Shown one piece after another: positions 17,043 through 24,835 of a stretch of DNA of 64,000 nucleotides. This stretch comes from Clostridioides difficile (GTDB taxonomy: Bacteria > Bacillota > Clostridia > Peptostreptococcales > Peptostreptococcaceae). Position 1 is the first letter of the stretch, and every line of letters starts with the position of its first letter. The translations under genes were made by a program, and so were the position numbers. A model generated the notes under the pieces. The model ran no database searches and had not been told where the DNA came from. It worked only from the letters and a program-made list of their open reading frames with translations. Location: contig CP103804.1 of the NCBI GenBank assembly GCA_024919175.1, positions 2,790,001 through 2,854,000 of the forward strand. Reading direction: 5' to 3'.

Positions 17043-18275
17043 TTATTTTAATTTTTTTGGTATTGATATTTCAAATGTAGTTCCAACACCTATATCAGAA
17101 GTTACATCTATTTCAATAGACAAATTCAAGCTAATCATATGTGCTATTGAAAGACCTATTCCAGAACCTTCTAAATCTTTATTTCTTACATTTTCACTTC
17201 TAAAAAATCTGTCAAATATAAAAGATATCTCTTCTTTTTTTATACCTATACCAGTATCTCTTATAAGTAATGTTACTTCATCTTCAACCTCTTCTTTTAA
17301 TTCCAATACTATCTCATCACCTAGTTTAGTATATTTAAAAGCATTATCAATAAAAATTAATATAAGTTGTCTCAATTTATTTTTATCTGTTATTACAACT
17401 TTGTTCTTTAATTCAGAATGAAATGTAAATTTTTTTTCTTGAAACTCAGCAATATCCACATAATCTTCTGATATTTCTTCTAGTAATTTTTCTAAATCAA
17501 TTTCCTCCAAATTAATTTTAACAATAGAATCTTCCTTAGTAAGAGATAGTAAATCTGTTATCATCTTTTTAAGTCTTCTTGTTTCTTTCATTGCAGTAGC
17601 TATTGTTTCAACTTCATCATTTACTGTATTTTCTGGAGATTTTAACATGCTTTCTAATTTCGATGAAACTATTGTTATTGGAGTCCTTAACTCATGTGAA
17701 GCATCTTGTATAAATTTAGCTTGGTTCCTCCAAGCAGTCTCTATTGGAATCAATGCTTTTCGAGTAAGATATACAGCTACAAAGTACGTAATTATAACAG
17801 AAATTAGTATTCCAATTATAAATACAGATGTCAACTGTTTTAAAGAATTCATCTCTGAGTCAATGTTTCTGATTATTTGTATCTGATATCTGCCCACATC
17901 TACATTTAATTCTCTAAATGTATAACCATTTTCTGTATATTTAAAAAATGTATTTTTCTTATCTAGTCTTCTGTCTGGAAGTAATTCATCAAAATATTCA
18001 TTTTGAGTATAGTAACTTATTCTGTCATCTTCATAGACATATACCATATCTTTAGGGTCTTTAAGTCTTATTGGATTTAAAAATGAGGTTCTCTTAAATT
18101 GAGAAACTATATACTCCAGTTCATCATTAATTTCGCTATCAATTCCACTATATGTAAGACCTCTAAAATATGAATATATAAATATAGAAAATATTATTAA
18201 AAAACTACCCACTACAACAATGTACATTTTTATCAAATGGTTTTTAGTGCTGGTAAATACATTCTTATTTATCAT
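17043..18275 (-). CDS. Sensor histidine kinase
   Basis: A 410-residue membrane sensor. Transmembrane segments lie near 18-36 and 149-170, enclosing an extracellular domain of about 110 residues. The phosphoacceptor is His194 in FIQDASHELRTPI; the ATPase domain shows the N box (IDNAFKYTK), DTGIGI, FDRFF and GSGIGLSIA. It overlaps its response regulator by 11 bases and is co-transcribed with it. Signal is unknown. From memory, the pair next to trxA-trxB corresponds to the CD1688/CD1689 locus of strain 630, whose regulator was linked to sporulation control; I cannot verify this here. Confidence 0.92.
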   Translation of the reverse strand: MINKNVFTSTKNHLIKMYIVVVGSFLIIFSIFIYSYFRGLTYSGIDSEINDELEYIVSQFKRTSFLNPIRLKDPKDMVYVYEDDRISYYTQNEYFDELLPDRRLDKKNTFFKYTENGYTFRELNVDVGRYQIQIIRNIDSEMNSLKQLTSVFIIGILISVIITYFVAVYLTRKALIPIETAWRNQAKFIQDASHELRTPITIVSSKLESMLKSPENTVNDEVETIATAMKETRRLKKMITDLLSLTKEDSIVKINLEEIDLEKLLEEISEDYVDIAEFQEKKFTFHSELKNKVVITDKNKLRQLILIFIDNAFKYTKLGDEIVLELKEEVEDEVTLLIRDTGIGIKKEEISFIFDRFFRSENVRNKDLEGSGIGLSIAHMISLNLSIEIDVTSDIGVGTTFEISIPKKLK

Positions 18276-18936
18276 CGAATATGTATCCTACCTTACGCTT
18301 AGTTTTAATATATTTATCATATCCATATTTACTTAGTTTTTTTCTCAAATTGCTTACATATACCTCTACGATTTCAATAGTTGCATCTGAATCAATGCCC
18401 CATATTCTATCATAAATCTGCTCTTTTAATAAAATTGAACCTTTGTTTAAAACAAAATATTCCAATAAGTTAAATTGTTTATTTTGAAGTTTTATTTCTT
18501 CTTTTTCAATATACACTCTTTTTTCTAAGGTATCCAGATATAAAGATTTAAATTCTAACCCATTTCTTTCTTTTATTTTTCCATTAGTCCTCAATATGGC
18601 ATATACTCTTGCTACTAGTTCTTCCATATAAAAAGGTTTTGTCAAATAATCATTAGCTCCTATAGTAAATGCTTCTACTTTATCATCTAATGCTTCTTTT
18701 GCTGTCAATATAAGTACAGGTGTATCTATATTATTGATTCTCATTTTCTTCAAAATATCAATTCCATTTATATTAGGAAGCATTAAATCTAATATAACTA
18801 AATCATATATATTTTGATTTATTAAATATAATGCTTCTTCTCCATCTTCACATTTTTCAGTTTCAAAATGATTACTAAGTTCTTCTACTACACTTTCTAA
18901 AAGCACCCTATTATCTTCAACTATCAAAACCTTCAT
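18265..18936 (-). CDS. OmpR-family response regulator
   Basis: A 223-residue DNA-binding response regulator. The receiver domain has the acidic pair ED at 7-8, phosphoacceptor Asp50 (LVILDLMLP), T in LILTAKE and the conserved lysine in LTKPF. The C-terminal winged helix (about 128-220) contains LEYFVLNKG, YDRIWG and VYVSNLRKKL followed by KTKRKVGYIF. It precedes and overlaps the histidine kinase and follows a lipoprotein gene by 16 bases, so the three may act together. Its targets cannot be read from the sequence. Confidence 0.93.
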   Translation of the reverse strand: MKVLIVEDNRVLLESVVEELSNHFETEKCEDGEEALYLINQNIYDLVILDLMLPNINGIDILKKMRINNIDTPVLILTAKEALDDKVEAFTIGANDYLTKPFYMEELVARVYAILRTNGKIKERNGLEFKSLYLDTLEKRVYIEKEEIKLQNKQFNLLEYFVLNKGSILLKEQIYDRIWGIDSDATIEIVEVYVSNLRKKLSKYGYDKYIKTKRKVGYIFDDK

Positions 18937-18952
18937 AAATATCCCCTACCTT

Positions 18953-19792
18953 TTATTTGTCTATCTTGACTTTATGAGATTTCAAATCAATATCTACATT
19001 TGCTTTTTCTTTTATGTCATCATAAGTATACCCTACTATTTCAACATTCTTTGCTTTTGTTGAACACGTTATATCTATGTCTGTTTCTTCTGAAGCCTTT
19101 AAAACTTTGTATGATGGTACACGACTTACTGTTAAGTACTCTCCATTATCATTAACTTCTGCTGTCTTAAGGATAATATTCCCTAAATCTTTTGATGATG
19201 AATTCTTTACTTTTATTTGATATGTGATTCCCTCTTTTGACTCATTTACTTTTTTAAGTTCTGAAGTAGATAATACTTCATACTGACTACTATTTTCTAG
19301 CTTAATCTTATTATTTCTTATATCAATAGTATGCTCTTCTAAATTAACATATACAATTTTACCCTCTGCTTCATATTCATATGCATAGACTTCTACACTT
19401 TTGGCAAAAGTTTTATGCCCACATTCTACATAAGCTACTTTTCCAGGCATTAAAGTCATATCTAACAGAGACTTACTATCAGATGAAGTAATTTTTTTAT
19501 TTGCATCGTATTCATTATATATTAGTTCAACATTTGATATATTAAATGTTGAATTATTCTCTATTTTTGTGGATGTATCTATCTTTCCATCTTCAGCTCC
19601 ATTTATAATCTCTGTTGCTCCTATATTCAATACTTTTGCATTATCCTTATCTATTGTCACTTCATTGTTGTCTTCTGTTTGAATCTCAACTGAATCAGAT
19701 TGTTCTTCTTCTCTTTTACATGCAGTCAGTGTAAAAATAAATATTGTTAATATAATCATTAAAAAAATTAATTTTTTTACTATTTTATTCAT
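18953..19792 (-). CDS. Putative lipoprotein
   Basis: A 279-residue secreted lipoprotein. A hydrophobic signal peptide leads to a lipobox TLTAC with lipidated Cys25, then an acidic linker. The mature part appears to contain two similar beta-rich halves of about 110 residues. Each starts with a segment of the form ssL-N-S-x-I-Y-vK/N-N-S-K/T (compare STKIENNSTFNISNVELIY and TYQIKVKNSSSKDLGNIIL). Such FxLYD-like domains are common in Firmicute surface lipoproteins. The ATG at 19792 follows GAGGTGCTTAAT. It sits just upstream of the two-component genes and might be an accessory sensor (inference). Confidence 0.78.
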   Translation of the reverse strand: MNKIVKKLIFLMIILTIFIFTLTACKREEEQSDSVEIQTEDNNEVTIDKDNAKVLNIGATEIINGAEDGKIDTSTKIENNSTFNISNVELIYNEYDANKKITSSDSKSLLDMTLMPGKVAYVECGHKTFAKSVEVYAYEYEAEGKIVYVNLEEHTIDIRNNKIKLENSSQYEVLSTSELKKVNESKEGITYQIKVKNSSSKDLGNIILKTAEVNDNGEYLTVSRVPSYKVLKASEETDIDITCSTKAKNVEIVGYTYDDIKEKANVDIDLKSHKVKIDK

Positions 19793-19817
19793 ATTAAGCA
19801 CCTCATATAGTAGTATT

Positions 19818-20456
19818 TTATAGTAGATTTTTATACTTTTTCATAAATTCCTTCAATGCTTGTGTAAGTATTTGGTGTTTTTCAAAATTTGAGTTGCTAC
19901 ATAATCTTTCAAAGTCACTCCAAGTTTCTTTATCTATACGTATTCTTGTTGTTTTTAATTCATTTAAAGATTCATTATCTATATGTACATCTTTTTTATT
20001 AGATATTTTTTTAGGTTTTATATTATAATCCTTCACTTCTAAATACCAATCATACACTTCGCAAAGCTTATCTAAATCTTCTTGAGTTATATTTATTTTT
20101 CTGTCTTTTTTAGGTTTAATATTTTTTCTTGCTTTTGTATTTTTTAAATCCGTATCATTAAACTCAATCTGTTCAATACTCTTATCTAAAACCTTTTCAT
20201 TAGATTTCTTCTTTTTGGTGCTTACCTTTTTTATATTATTAGTGTTATTTTCATTAGTTTTTTCTTTTTCCAAATCTTCTTTATACTTTAATTCGTCTTT
20301 CAATATGTATTTACCTTTTTCTGACTTATATCCTTTTTTATTTAAAAAAGTTCTTAAAGTACTTTGACTAATTTTTAGATTTTGAGCTATCTCTGTAAAT
20401 TTTATTCCTTTATTTTGAAGCTCTAAAAATTTATCAATTCTTTCCTCATTATTCAT
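19818..20456 (-). CDS. DNA-binding protein with N-terminal HTH and C-terminal ribbon-helix-helix-like domain
   Basis: A 212-residue, lysine-rich protein. Residues 1-42 form a helix-turn-helix (FTEIAQNLKISQSTLRTFLN, KKGYKSEKG), the type seen in plasmid and phage regulators. The middle (50-130) is low-complexity and basic. The last ~50 residues (TRIRIDKETWSDFERLCSNS, then NFEKHQILTQALKEFMKKY) read like a ribbon-helix-helix or plasmid-partition-type domain. It lies in an apparent operon between an AlkD-like protein and the lipoprotein. The exact role is unknown. Confidence 0.7.
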   Translation of the reverse strand: MNNEERIDKFLELQNKGIKFTEIAQNLKISQSTLRTFLNKKGYKSEKGKYILKDELKYKEDLEKEKTNENNTNNIKKVSTKKKKSNEKVLDKSIEQIEFNDTDLKNTKARKNIKPKKDRKINITQEDLDKLCEVYDWYLEVKDYNIKPKKISNKKDVHIDNESLNELKTTRIRIDKETWSDFERLCSNSNFEKHQILTQALKEFMKKYKNLL

Positions 20457-20469
20457 TAATACTCCTCCG

Positions 20470-21198
20470 TCAATATCTTCTTGTCTTTCTTTTCATACTT
20501 CTTATTATATTCTTCTTTTCTAAATCTACTCTGTTTGATTCAATTATTTTTTGTAACATTTTATTGTAAGTAAAATCATCTAAATTGTTGTTTTTTATAT
20601 AAAGAAGTGTTTCTTCTTCACATTTAACAAAACAAATTGATAATAGCCATGCCATACCCATTTTAACATAATATTCTTCACTTTGTATATTGTTACAGTA
20701 TTCAAAAATATCTTTAATATGTTCATCATCAACATAATATATTAAAAACATAACTAATGCAAATCTAATCTCCCACGGATTTTCTGAACAGACATATTTT
20801 TTTAGTATATCATACATGTATTCTTTATAATTATTTGTGCACTTTAGTCCAGAACAAAATCCATCACAAATTGCCCAATTCTTAATTTGAGGTACAAACT
20901 TTTTTATGTAATATAAAATCTCTTCAAAATTACTATTTATATTCCCAATCACCATACCTTGTAACATAATTTCTTCATAATAAGTATCTTCTGCTACTTC
21001 TAAAAATTCTTTCCAATTGCCTTTATTTATTTCTTTTGACAGCTTTCTTAAATTAGGAATTCTAATACCTATTATATTTTCTGTCCCTGGTATAAGTTTC
21101 TTATTAAAATCTCTATACTTAATATCTTGCATAGACTTCATATACTCTAAAAATTCATTATATTCCAATTTATCCCATTTTTCCCTACTAAACATCAT
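20470..21198 (-). CDS. DNA alkylation repair protein, AlkD-like HEAT-repeat family
   Basis: A 242-residue all-helical protein of the AlkD family, DNA glycosylases that remove bulky alkylated bases without flipping them. Family segments are GIRIPNLRKLSKEI near the N-terminus, IKNWAICDGFCSGLK (with Trp and Asp at the catalytic region), WEIRFALVMFLIYYV and YYVKMGMAWLLSICFVK. The C-terminus ends in a basic tail (RSMKRKTRRY). Translation starts at ATG 21198 behind TAAGGAGTAAATAA. It is the first gene of a leftward run toward the two-component system. Confidence 0.87.
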   Translation of the reverse strand: MMFSREKWDKLEYNEFLEYMKSMQDIKYRDFNKKLIPGTENIIGIRIPNLRKLSKEINKGNWKEFLEVAEDTYYEEIMLQGMVIGNINSNFEEILYYIKKFVPQIKNWAICDGFCSGLKCTNNYKEYMYDILKKYVCSENPWEIRFALVMFLIYYVDDEHIKDIFEYCNNIQSEEYYVKMGMAWLLSICFVKCEEETLLYIKNNNLDDFTYNKMLQKIIESNRVDLEKKNIIRSMKRKTRRY

Positions 21199-21246
21199 TT
21201 ATTTACTCCTTAGTTCCTTTTTTATTATTGTAACATAAAATTGTAT

Positions 21247-21281
21247 AAAAAAAAGCTTCTACCTATCAGAAGCTTTTTCAA
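21247..21281 (-). terminator. Terminator of the queuosine-salvage operon
   Basis: On the minus strand AAAAAGCTTCTGA and TAGAAGCTTTTTTTT form a hairpin with a strong T-tract, about 80 bases beyond the queL stop. Confidence 0.87.
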
Positions 21282-21360
21282 AAACATACTAAATTTTTCA
21301 ATTTAAAATTTAAATTAAAGTAAGATTTATTACAATATAATGCTCCCTTAAAAACCCTTC

Positions 21361-22050
21361 CTAATCTCCTACACCGAAGTCTGTATTATTATATAAAACT
21401 TCTATATTTGGATTTTCATTTAGAAATTCATACTTATTAATAAACCATTTAACCAACTCTTCATCTCTTTTTATTTTAGAAGAATTGTTTATAAAAACAT
21501 TCACAGTTGCTTTTTCAAAAGTATTTAGAATAATATCTATATCATTATCTATCATTTCTTTAGTCTGTCCTTTAATTCCAACCATAATACAAGGAGAGTC
21601 AAAGTACTCTTTTACATCTTCTGGAGTTTTAAATCTTGCATTTTTATTTAAAAAGTTATTTCTAAAATCGTAATCAAATGTTTCAACCCCAATTTTAAAT
21701 ATTATAGGAATTTCAAAATAATCTCTCATTTCCTTTAGTCTATTTTTGTATGACCAATGACTTTCTAAGAATAGTTTTTTTATATTTCTTTCTTTTATAA
21801 TCTTCTTTATTCTCTCTAAAGTACCTTTAGGTATCTCAAAACAGCTACCAGAATTTATGACTTCAAGAACTCCATATTTTCCAGTTATATTTTTTAAAAC
21901 TTCAAAGTTTAGTTTGTTCATTTCTTCTTCTAAATTAGAATTATCATCTATATAATCACAAAAAGAACATCTCCCCCATATACATGGAAAACTTTTAAGT
22001 AAAACTATTTCTCTTTGATTTTTATTTATTATCTCACTATATCTATCCAT
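21361..22050 (-). CDS. queL: Queuine lyase QueL (radical SAM)
   Basis: A 229-residue radical-SAM enzyme. The cluster cysteines are Cys23, Cys28 and Cys31 (CIWGRCSFC), a C-X4-C-X2-C spacing instead of the classical C-X3-C-X2-C. Gene order after a nucleoside hydrolase and an ECF S component matches the C. difficile queuosine-salvage cluster, in which QueL cleaves queuine to the precursor preQ1 (established work on QueK/QueL/QrtT, recalled). The protein is short for a radical-SAM barrel, as expected for QueL. It lies 8 bases after the transporter gene and ends the operon. Confidence 0.87.
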   Translation of the reverse strand: MDRYSEIINKNQREIVLLKSFPCIWGRCSFCDYIDDNSNLEEEMNKLNFEVLKNITGKYGVLEVINSGSCFEIPKGTLERIKKIIKERNIKKLFLESHWSYKNRLKEMRDYFEIPIIFKIGVETFDYDFRNNFLNKNARFKTPEDVKEYFDSPCIMVGIKGQTKEMIDNDIDIILNTFEKATVNVFINNSSKIKRDEELVKWFINKYEFLNENPNIEVLYNNTDFGVGD

Positions 22051-22058
22051 ATTCTCTC

Positions 22059-22622
22059 CTATCTTTCTCCAGTCAATGATACTTTTAAAGTCTTTGGAAC
22101 TGCATTTAACCCTAAATTTACCAGAACAACTGCAATTAATTTATCTGTATAATCTGTGAACACTTGAGTTATAAACACACTAAATACATCTCCAAGCCCT
22201 AGTACTTTTAAAATTTGAACTATATAAGAAGAACCAGATGATGTTACACCTCCAAATAAAAAAGCTGAAATTACTGAACTTACTATAGATGTTGGTATGG
22301 CAAATAACAATACTCCTAATGGAGTTTTTATACCAGTTAAGAATTTCTTTTTAAAAGCAATACCAGCAAGTAATCCTGTTGATATCTGAACTGGTGCAAA
22401 ATAAAGAGAATATACATCAAATGTAACTCCACTTATTAAACTCCCAAACACACCTGTAATAACAGCATATTTAGGCCCCAAAAGTGAAGCTATCATTATA
22501 GTTCCTATTGAATCTAAATATATAGGTAACCTTAGTCCCATAGCTATAAAAGCACCTATTATATTTATAGAAATACCAAAGGCTATAAGTGTAATGGTTT
22601 TGACACATATTTTTCTTTTCAC
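22059..22622 (-). CDS. qrtT: ECF transporter S component, queuosine/queuine uptake (QrtT-like)
   Basis: A 187-residue membrane protein with about six helices. The start MKRKICVKTITLIAFGISIN followed by IIGAFIA and LRLPIYLDSIGTI is typical of ECF S components, which bind a vitamin-like substrate and join a shared energising module encoded elsewhere. Its place between queK and queL identifies the likely substrate as queuosine or queuine. Translation starts with GTG at 22622 behind GGAAGGAGTGATATA, and the queK stop codon lies immediately upstream, so translation is probably coupled. Specificity is inferred from context. Confidence 0.85.
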   Translation of the reverse strand: MKRKICVKTITLIAFGISINIIGAFIAMGLRLPIYLDSIGTIMIASLLGPKYAVITGVFGSLISGVTFDVYSLYFAPVQISTGLLAGIAFKKKFLTGIKTPLGVLLFAIPTSIVSSVISAFLFGGVTSSGSSYIVQILKVLGLGDVFSVFITQVFTDYTDKLIAVVLVNLGLNAVPKTLKVSLTGER

Positions 22623-22623
22623 A

Positions 22624-23592
22624 CTATATCACTCCTTCCACAGAGTCTATAATGTTTTCATATCCTTTAAAAAGTCTCTTTAAAAACATGTACATAAATT
22701 TCTTTTCATCAACCTCATTTAAAATAATCGCATTAGCATGTTTCTTATAGAAATTAAATGAATCTACTATGGATTGCCCCATAGCTATTCCATCTTCAAC
22801 AATTTCTACATATGATTCAAATCCTTTACACATACTTCTATCTATAAAATATGCTACTGCTAGAGGGTCATTTATTACACAACCGATTATTCCTTCTTGT
22901 TCCCAATGAAAATCAATATAAAATCTAGTGATTTCAGTTATATACTTCGCCATTTTTTCATCAAGTCTATTTATAAACTCAATAATATTAGGAGTAAGTA
23001 CAATTTTTCTAGTTACATCCAAACCTACCATGTGAATTTTTTTAGATAAATTCTTGTAAACATAATCTGCTCCATGTGGGTCTACCCAATAGTTAAACTC
23101 TGCTACTGGAGAACAATTTCCATGAATTTTAAATGCTCCTCCCATAGATACAAATTCATCAAGATTTTCAAAGGCTTTTTTATCTTTCATAAGTGCTTTA
23201 GCTATGTTTGTAAGTGGTGCAAGTGCTATTATAGATACTTTTTCATGATTATGTAAAGTATCTATTATAAAATCTACTGCTCCATTTCTTGCTTTAACTC
23301 CTGTCACTTTTTGATAAAAATTTTCTCCTATACCATCTTCTCCATGTGTATCTTGAGCTGTTACAAGTTTTCTTTTTAGTGGTGCCTCTTCTCCTATGTA
23401 TACTGGGATATTTAGTGAAGAACACATTTGAAGTGTTTTTAGTGCATTTTCTGCACCTACATTTGCTGGTACATTACCACAGCATGTGGTAATCCCAAGT
23501 ACTTCTAGCTCTGGTGAGTTTAAAGCCAGAAGGATTGCCAAAGAATCATCAATTCCTGGGTCACAATCAATTATTACTTTTCTTTTTTCCAT
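22624..23592 (-). CDS. queK: Queuosine hydrolase QueK (nucleoside hydrolase family)
   Basis: A 322-residue member of the inosine-uridine nucleoside hydrolase family, which splits N-glycosidic bonds with a bound calcium ion. The calcium motif DCDPGIDD lies at 9-16, followed by GITTCCGN and a catalytic-site region FNYWVDPHGA. In this cluster QueK releases queuine from queuosine. The frame runs 14 codons further upstream, but the ATG at 23592 is chosen because AAGGAGGATAGTAAT precedes it and the family motif then sits at its normal place. It is the first gene of the operon and lies behind a preQ1 riboswitch. Confidence 0.88.
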   Translation of the reverse strand: MEKRKVIIDCDPGIDDSLAILLALNSPELEVLGITTCCGNVPANVGAENALKTLQMCSSLNIPVYIGEEAPLKRKLVTAQDTHGEDGIGENFYQKVTGVKARNGAVDFIIDTLHNHEKVSIIALAPLTNIAKALMKDKKAFENLDEFVSMGGAFKIHGNCSPVAEFNYWVDPHGADYVYKNLSKKIHMVGLDVTRKIVLTPNIIEFINRLDEKMAKYITEITRFYIDFHWEQEGIIGCVINDPLAVAYFIDRSMCKGFESYVEIVEDGIAMGQSIVDSFNFYKKHANAIILNEVDEKKFMYMFLKRLFKGYENIIDSVEGVI

Positions 23593-23695
23593 ATTACTAT
23601 CCTCCTTGATTTGTGGTCGAGGAGAACTACACATCTTTTTTCCACTTTCAAAAAGGTGTGTCTAAGGGTGTTAATTATATACTGCCACTATATAA

Positions 23696-23733
23696 TTCCT
23701 TAGTTTTTTATACTTGGAGTTCTCGAACAAGTA
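23696..23733 (-). promoter_or_regulatory. preQ1-I riboswitch
   Basis: On the minus strand ACTTG, the loop TTCGAGAACTCC, CAAGT and the A-rich tail ATAAAAAACTAAGG follow one another. This is the compact class I preQ1 aptamer: short stem, C-containing loop, and AAAAAACTA tail that docks into the stem. It lies about 100 bases upstream of queK, so the salvage operon should respond to the precursor made by QueL. A TTGACA about 40 bases upstream (near 23793) may be the -35. Confidence 0.85.
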
Positions 23734-23993
23734 CAGATGTTAAGCTTAGTTATGATTTTATATTATAACCTGTCAATTAACTAAAACCTTTCAAACACCT
23801 GATTTACTAACTACAAAAACACTGTTTGTAGTCTAAAAGAATTTATTATATTTTTATGTGTCTCATTAAAGCATGCTCAAATACTAAACAAACTTTAATA
23901 AAATGTGGCACGTTTAAACCGATTATTATTATACAACAATATCATAAATATTACAATTAATACCTCTAATCAACTTTATATATAAAATATAAC

Positions 23994-24074
23994 CCTTCAT
24001 TAAAATTAGCATTTGATATTGCTAATGTATTCAATGTAAGTATAGAAGAAATTTTTGAATATATAAAAGATTAG
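23994..24074 (+). pseudogene. Remnant of an XRE-type regulator C-terminus
   Basis: Twenty-six codons ending in TAG translate to PSLKLAFDIANVFNVSIEEI followed by FEYIKD. This matches the last helix of many small XRE repressors (PS-LAL-IA-VFNVSIEEIFEY). No start or helix-turn-helix precedes it, so the rest of the gene has been lost. Confidence 0.55.
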
Positions 24075-24097
24075 TAACTATTTTTCTCTTAAAATTT

Positions 24098-24150
24098 TTG
24101 CTATACTTTTATTAATAAGTAGATTAAAACTAATATAAGTTGGTGATTAT
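24098..24150 (+). repeat. Leader/promoter repeat, copy 1
   Basis: The stretch TTGCTATACTTTTATTAATA followed by AG-AGATTAAA and ATAAGTTGGTGATT also occurs at 41390-41435, nearly identical over about 50 bases. It contains an extended -10 (TGCTATACT) and the GGTGAT ribosome site of the following small gene. Confidence 0.7.
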
Positions 24151-24321
24151 ATGAAAAGAAAACTTTCGACACATTTTTGGGGCTATATATTTGGTTTGTT
24201 CATAGTATTTTTAGTAGCTTTTATATTAAAAAAATTAGTGATAGATACTATGATAGCAATAATAATTGGAACTGGAATTGGATTTTTATTAATTTATCTA
24301 TTTAATAAAAGAAGAAAATAA
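24151..24321 (+). CDS. Small two-helix membrane protein
   Basis: A 56-residue protein: basic N-terminus MKRKLSTHFW, a hydrophobic helix (GYIFGLFIVFLVAFI), a short loop with KK, a second helix (MIAIIIGTGIGFLLIYL) and a basic tail NKRRK. The start follows GTTGGTGATTAT. It is not similar overall to the small protein behind the other copy of the leader (41436-41684), although both have two membrane segments. The leader conservation supports expression. Function unknown. Confidence 0.6.
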   Translation: MKRKLSTHFWGYIFGLFIVFLVAFILKKLVIDTMIAIIIGTGIGFLLIYLFNKRRK

Positions 24322-24433
24322 AAAGATTTGAATATTTCAATAATGATGTTTACGAAAACCAATAATTATTTAATATGAAAGCCAAATACTTATTGATAAT
24401 TGTAAATGAAAACTAAATTGAATAATAATTCAA

Positions 24434-24501
24434 CCAGTTTTACAATTGTAATATCCAGTTTTACATATACACTTGTAAAATATATTAAAGCGAAGTATTA
24501 T
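24434..24501 (+). promoter_or_regulatory. LytTR (VirR/AgrA-like) regulated promoter, plus strand
   Basis: Two identical direct repeats CCAGTTTTACA start at 24434 and 24455, exactly 21 bases apart. Eighteen bases after the start of the second comes TTGTAA (24473-24478), and after a 17-base spacer TATTAT (24496-24501). The repeats match the VirR box of Clostridium perfringens (CCAGTTNTNCA, about 21-base phasing just upstream of -35). The promoter reads toward the small gene at 24572. Confidence 0.72.
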
Positions 24502-24571
24502 ACATATATATTTTCAAATAAAATAATTTATTTTATTTATTGAGTATTTTTATTTTTTAGGGGGATGTATT

Positions 24572-24754
24572 GTGTTTAAAGACAAAATTGATGAATGTGT
24601 TCATATAATGACTGCATACATTGTTAGTTTAAAGGAATACTATTTATTTATAGAAACTCAGATTGATGACTTTATTAAAAAATATGGAGAAGATATTGTA
24701 GAGTCTTGTCTTCATAGAATTATGATTTTATTATGTGAATGTGGTTTGGCATAA
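24572..24754 (+). CDS. Small protein, paralogue family member A
   Basis: A 60-residue protein starting with GTG behind TTTTTAGGGGGATGTATT. It is clearly homologous to the product of 42455-42631: both share MF---ID-C-HI-TAYI, F I-TQ-DDFI--YGE--VESCL and a leucine-rich end, with roughly half of positions identical. The segment FIETQIDDFIKKYGEDIVES is amphipathic and acidic; three to four cysteines are present. There is no membrane segment or signal peptide. The family is unknown to me. It lies about 70 bases downstream of a LytTR-type promoter and ahead of a terminator, suggesting a tightly regulated short mRNA. Confidence 0.7.
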   Translation: MFKDKIDECVHIMTAYIVSLKEYYLFIETQIDDFIKKYGEDIVESCLHRIMILLCECGLA

Positions 24755-24773
24755 AATTTAATTTATCAAAAAT

Positions 24774-24808
24774 AATAAGAAGAATTTTATATAAATTCTT
24801 CTTATTTA
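24774..24808. terminator. Terminator between small gene and amidase
   Basis: AATAAGAAGAATTT and AAATTCTTCTTATT form a hairpin with a short T-tract, just before the convergent amidase gene. It can serve both directions. Confidence 0.7.
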
Positions 24809-24835
24809 AATATTTAATTTAATAAATATTTTAAA

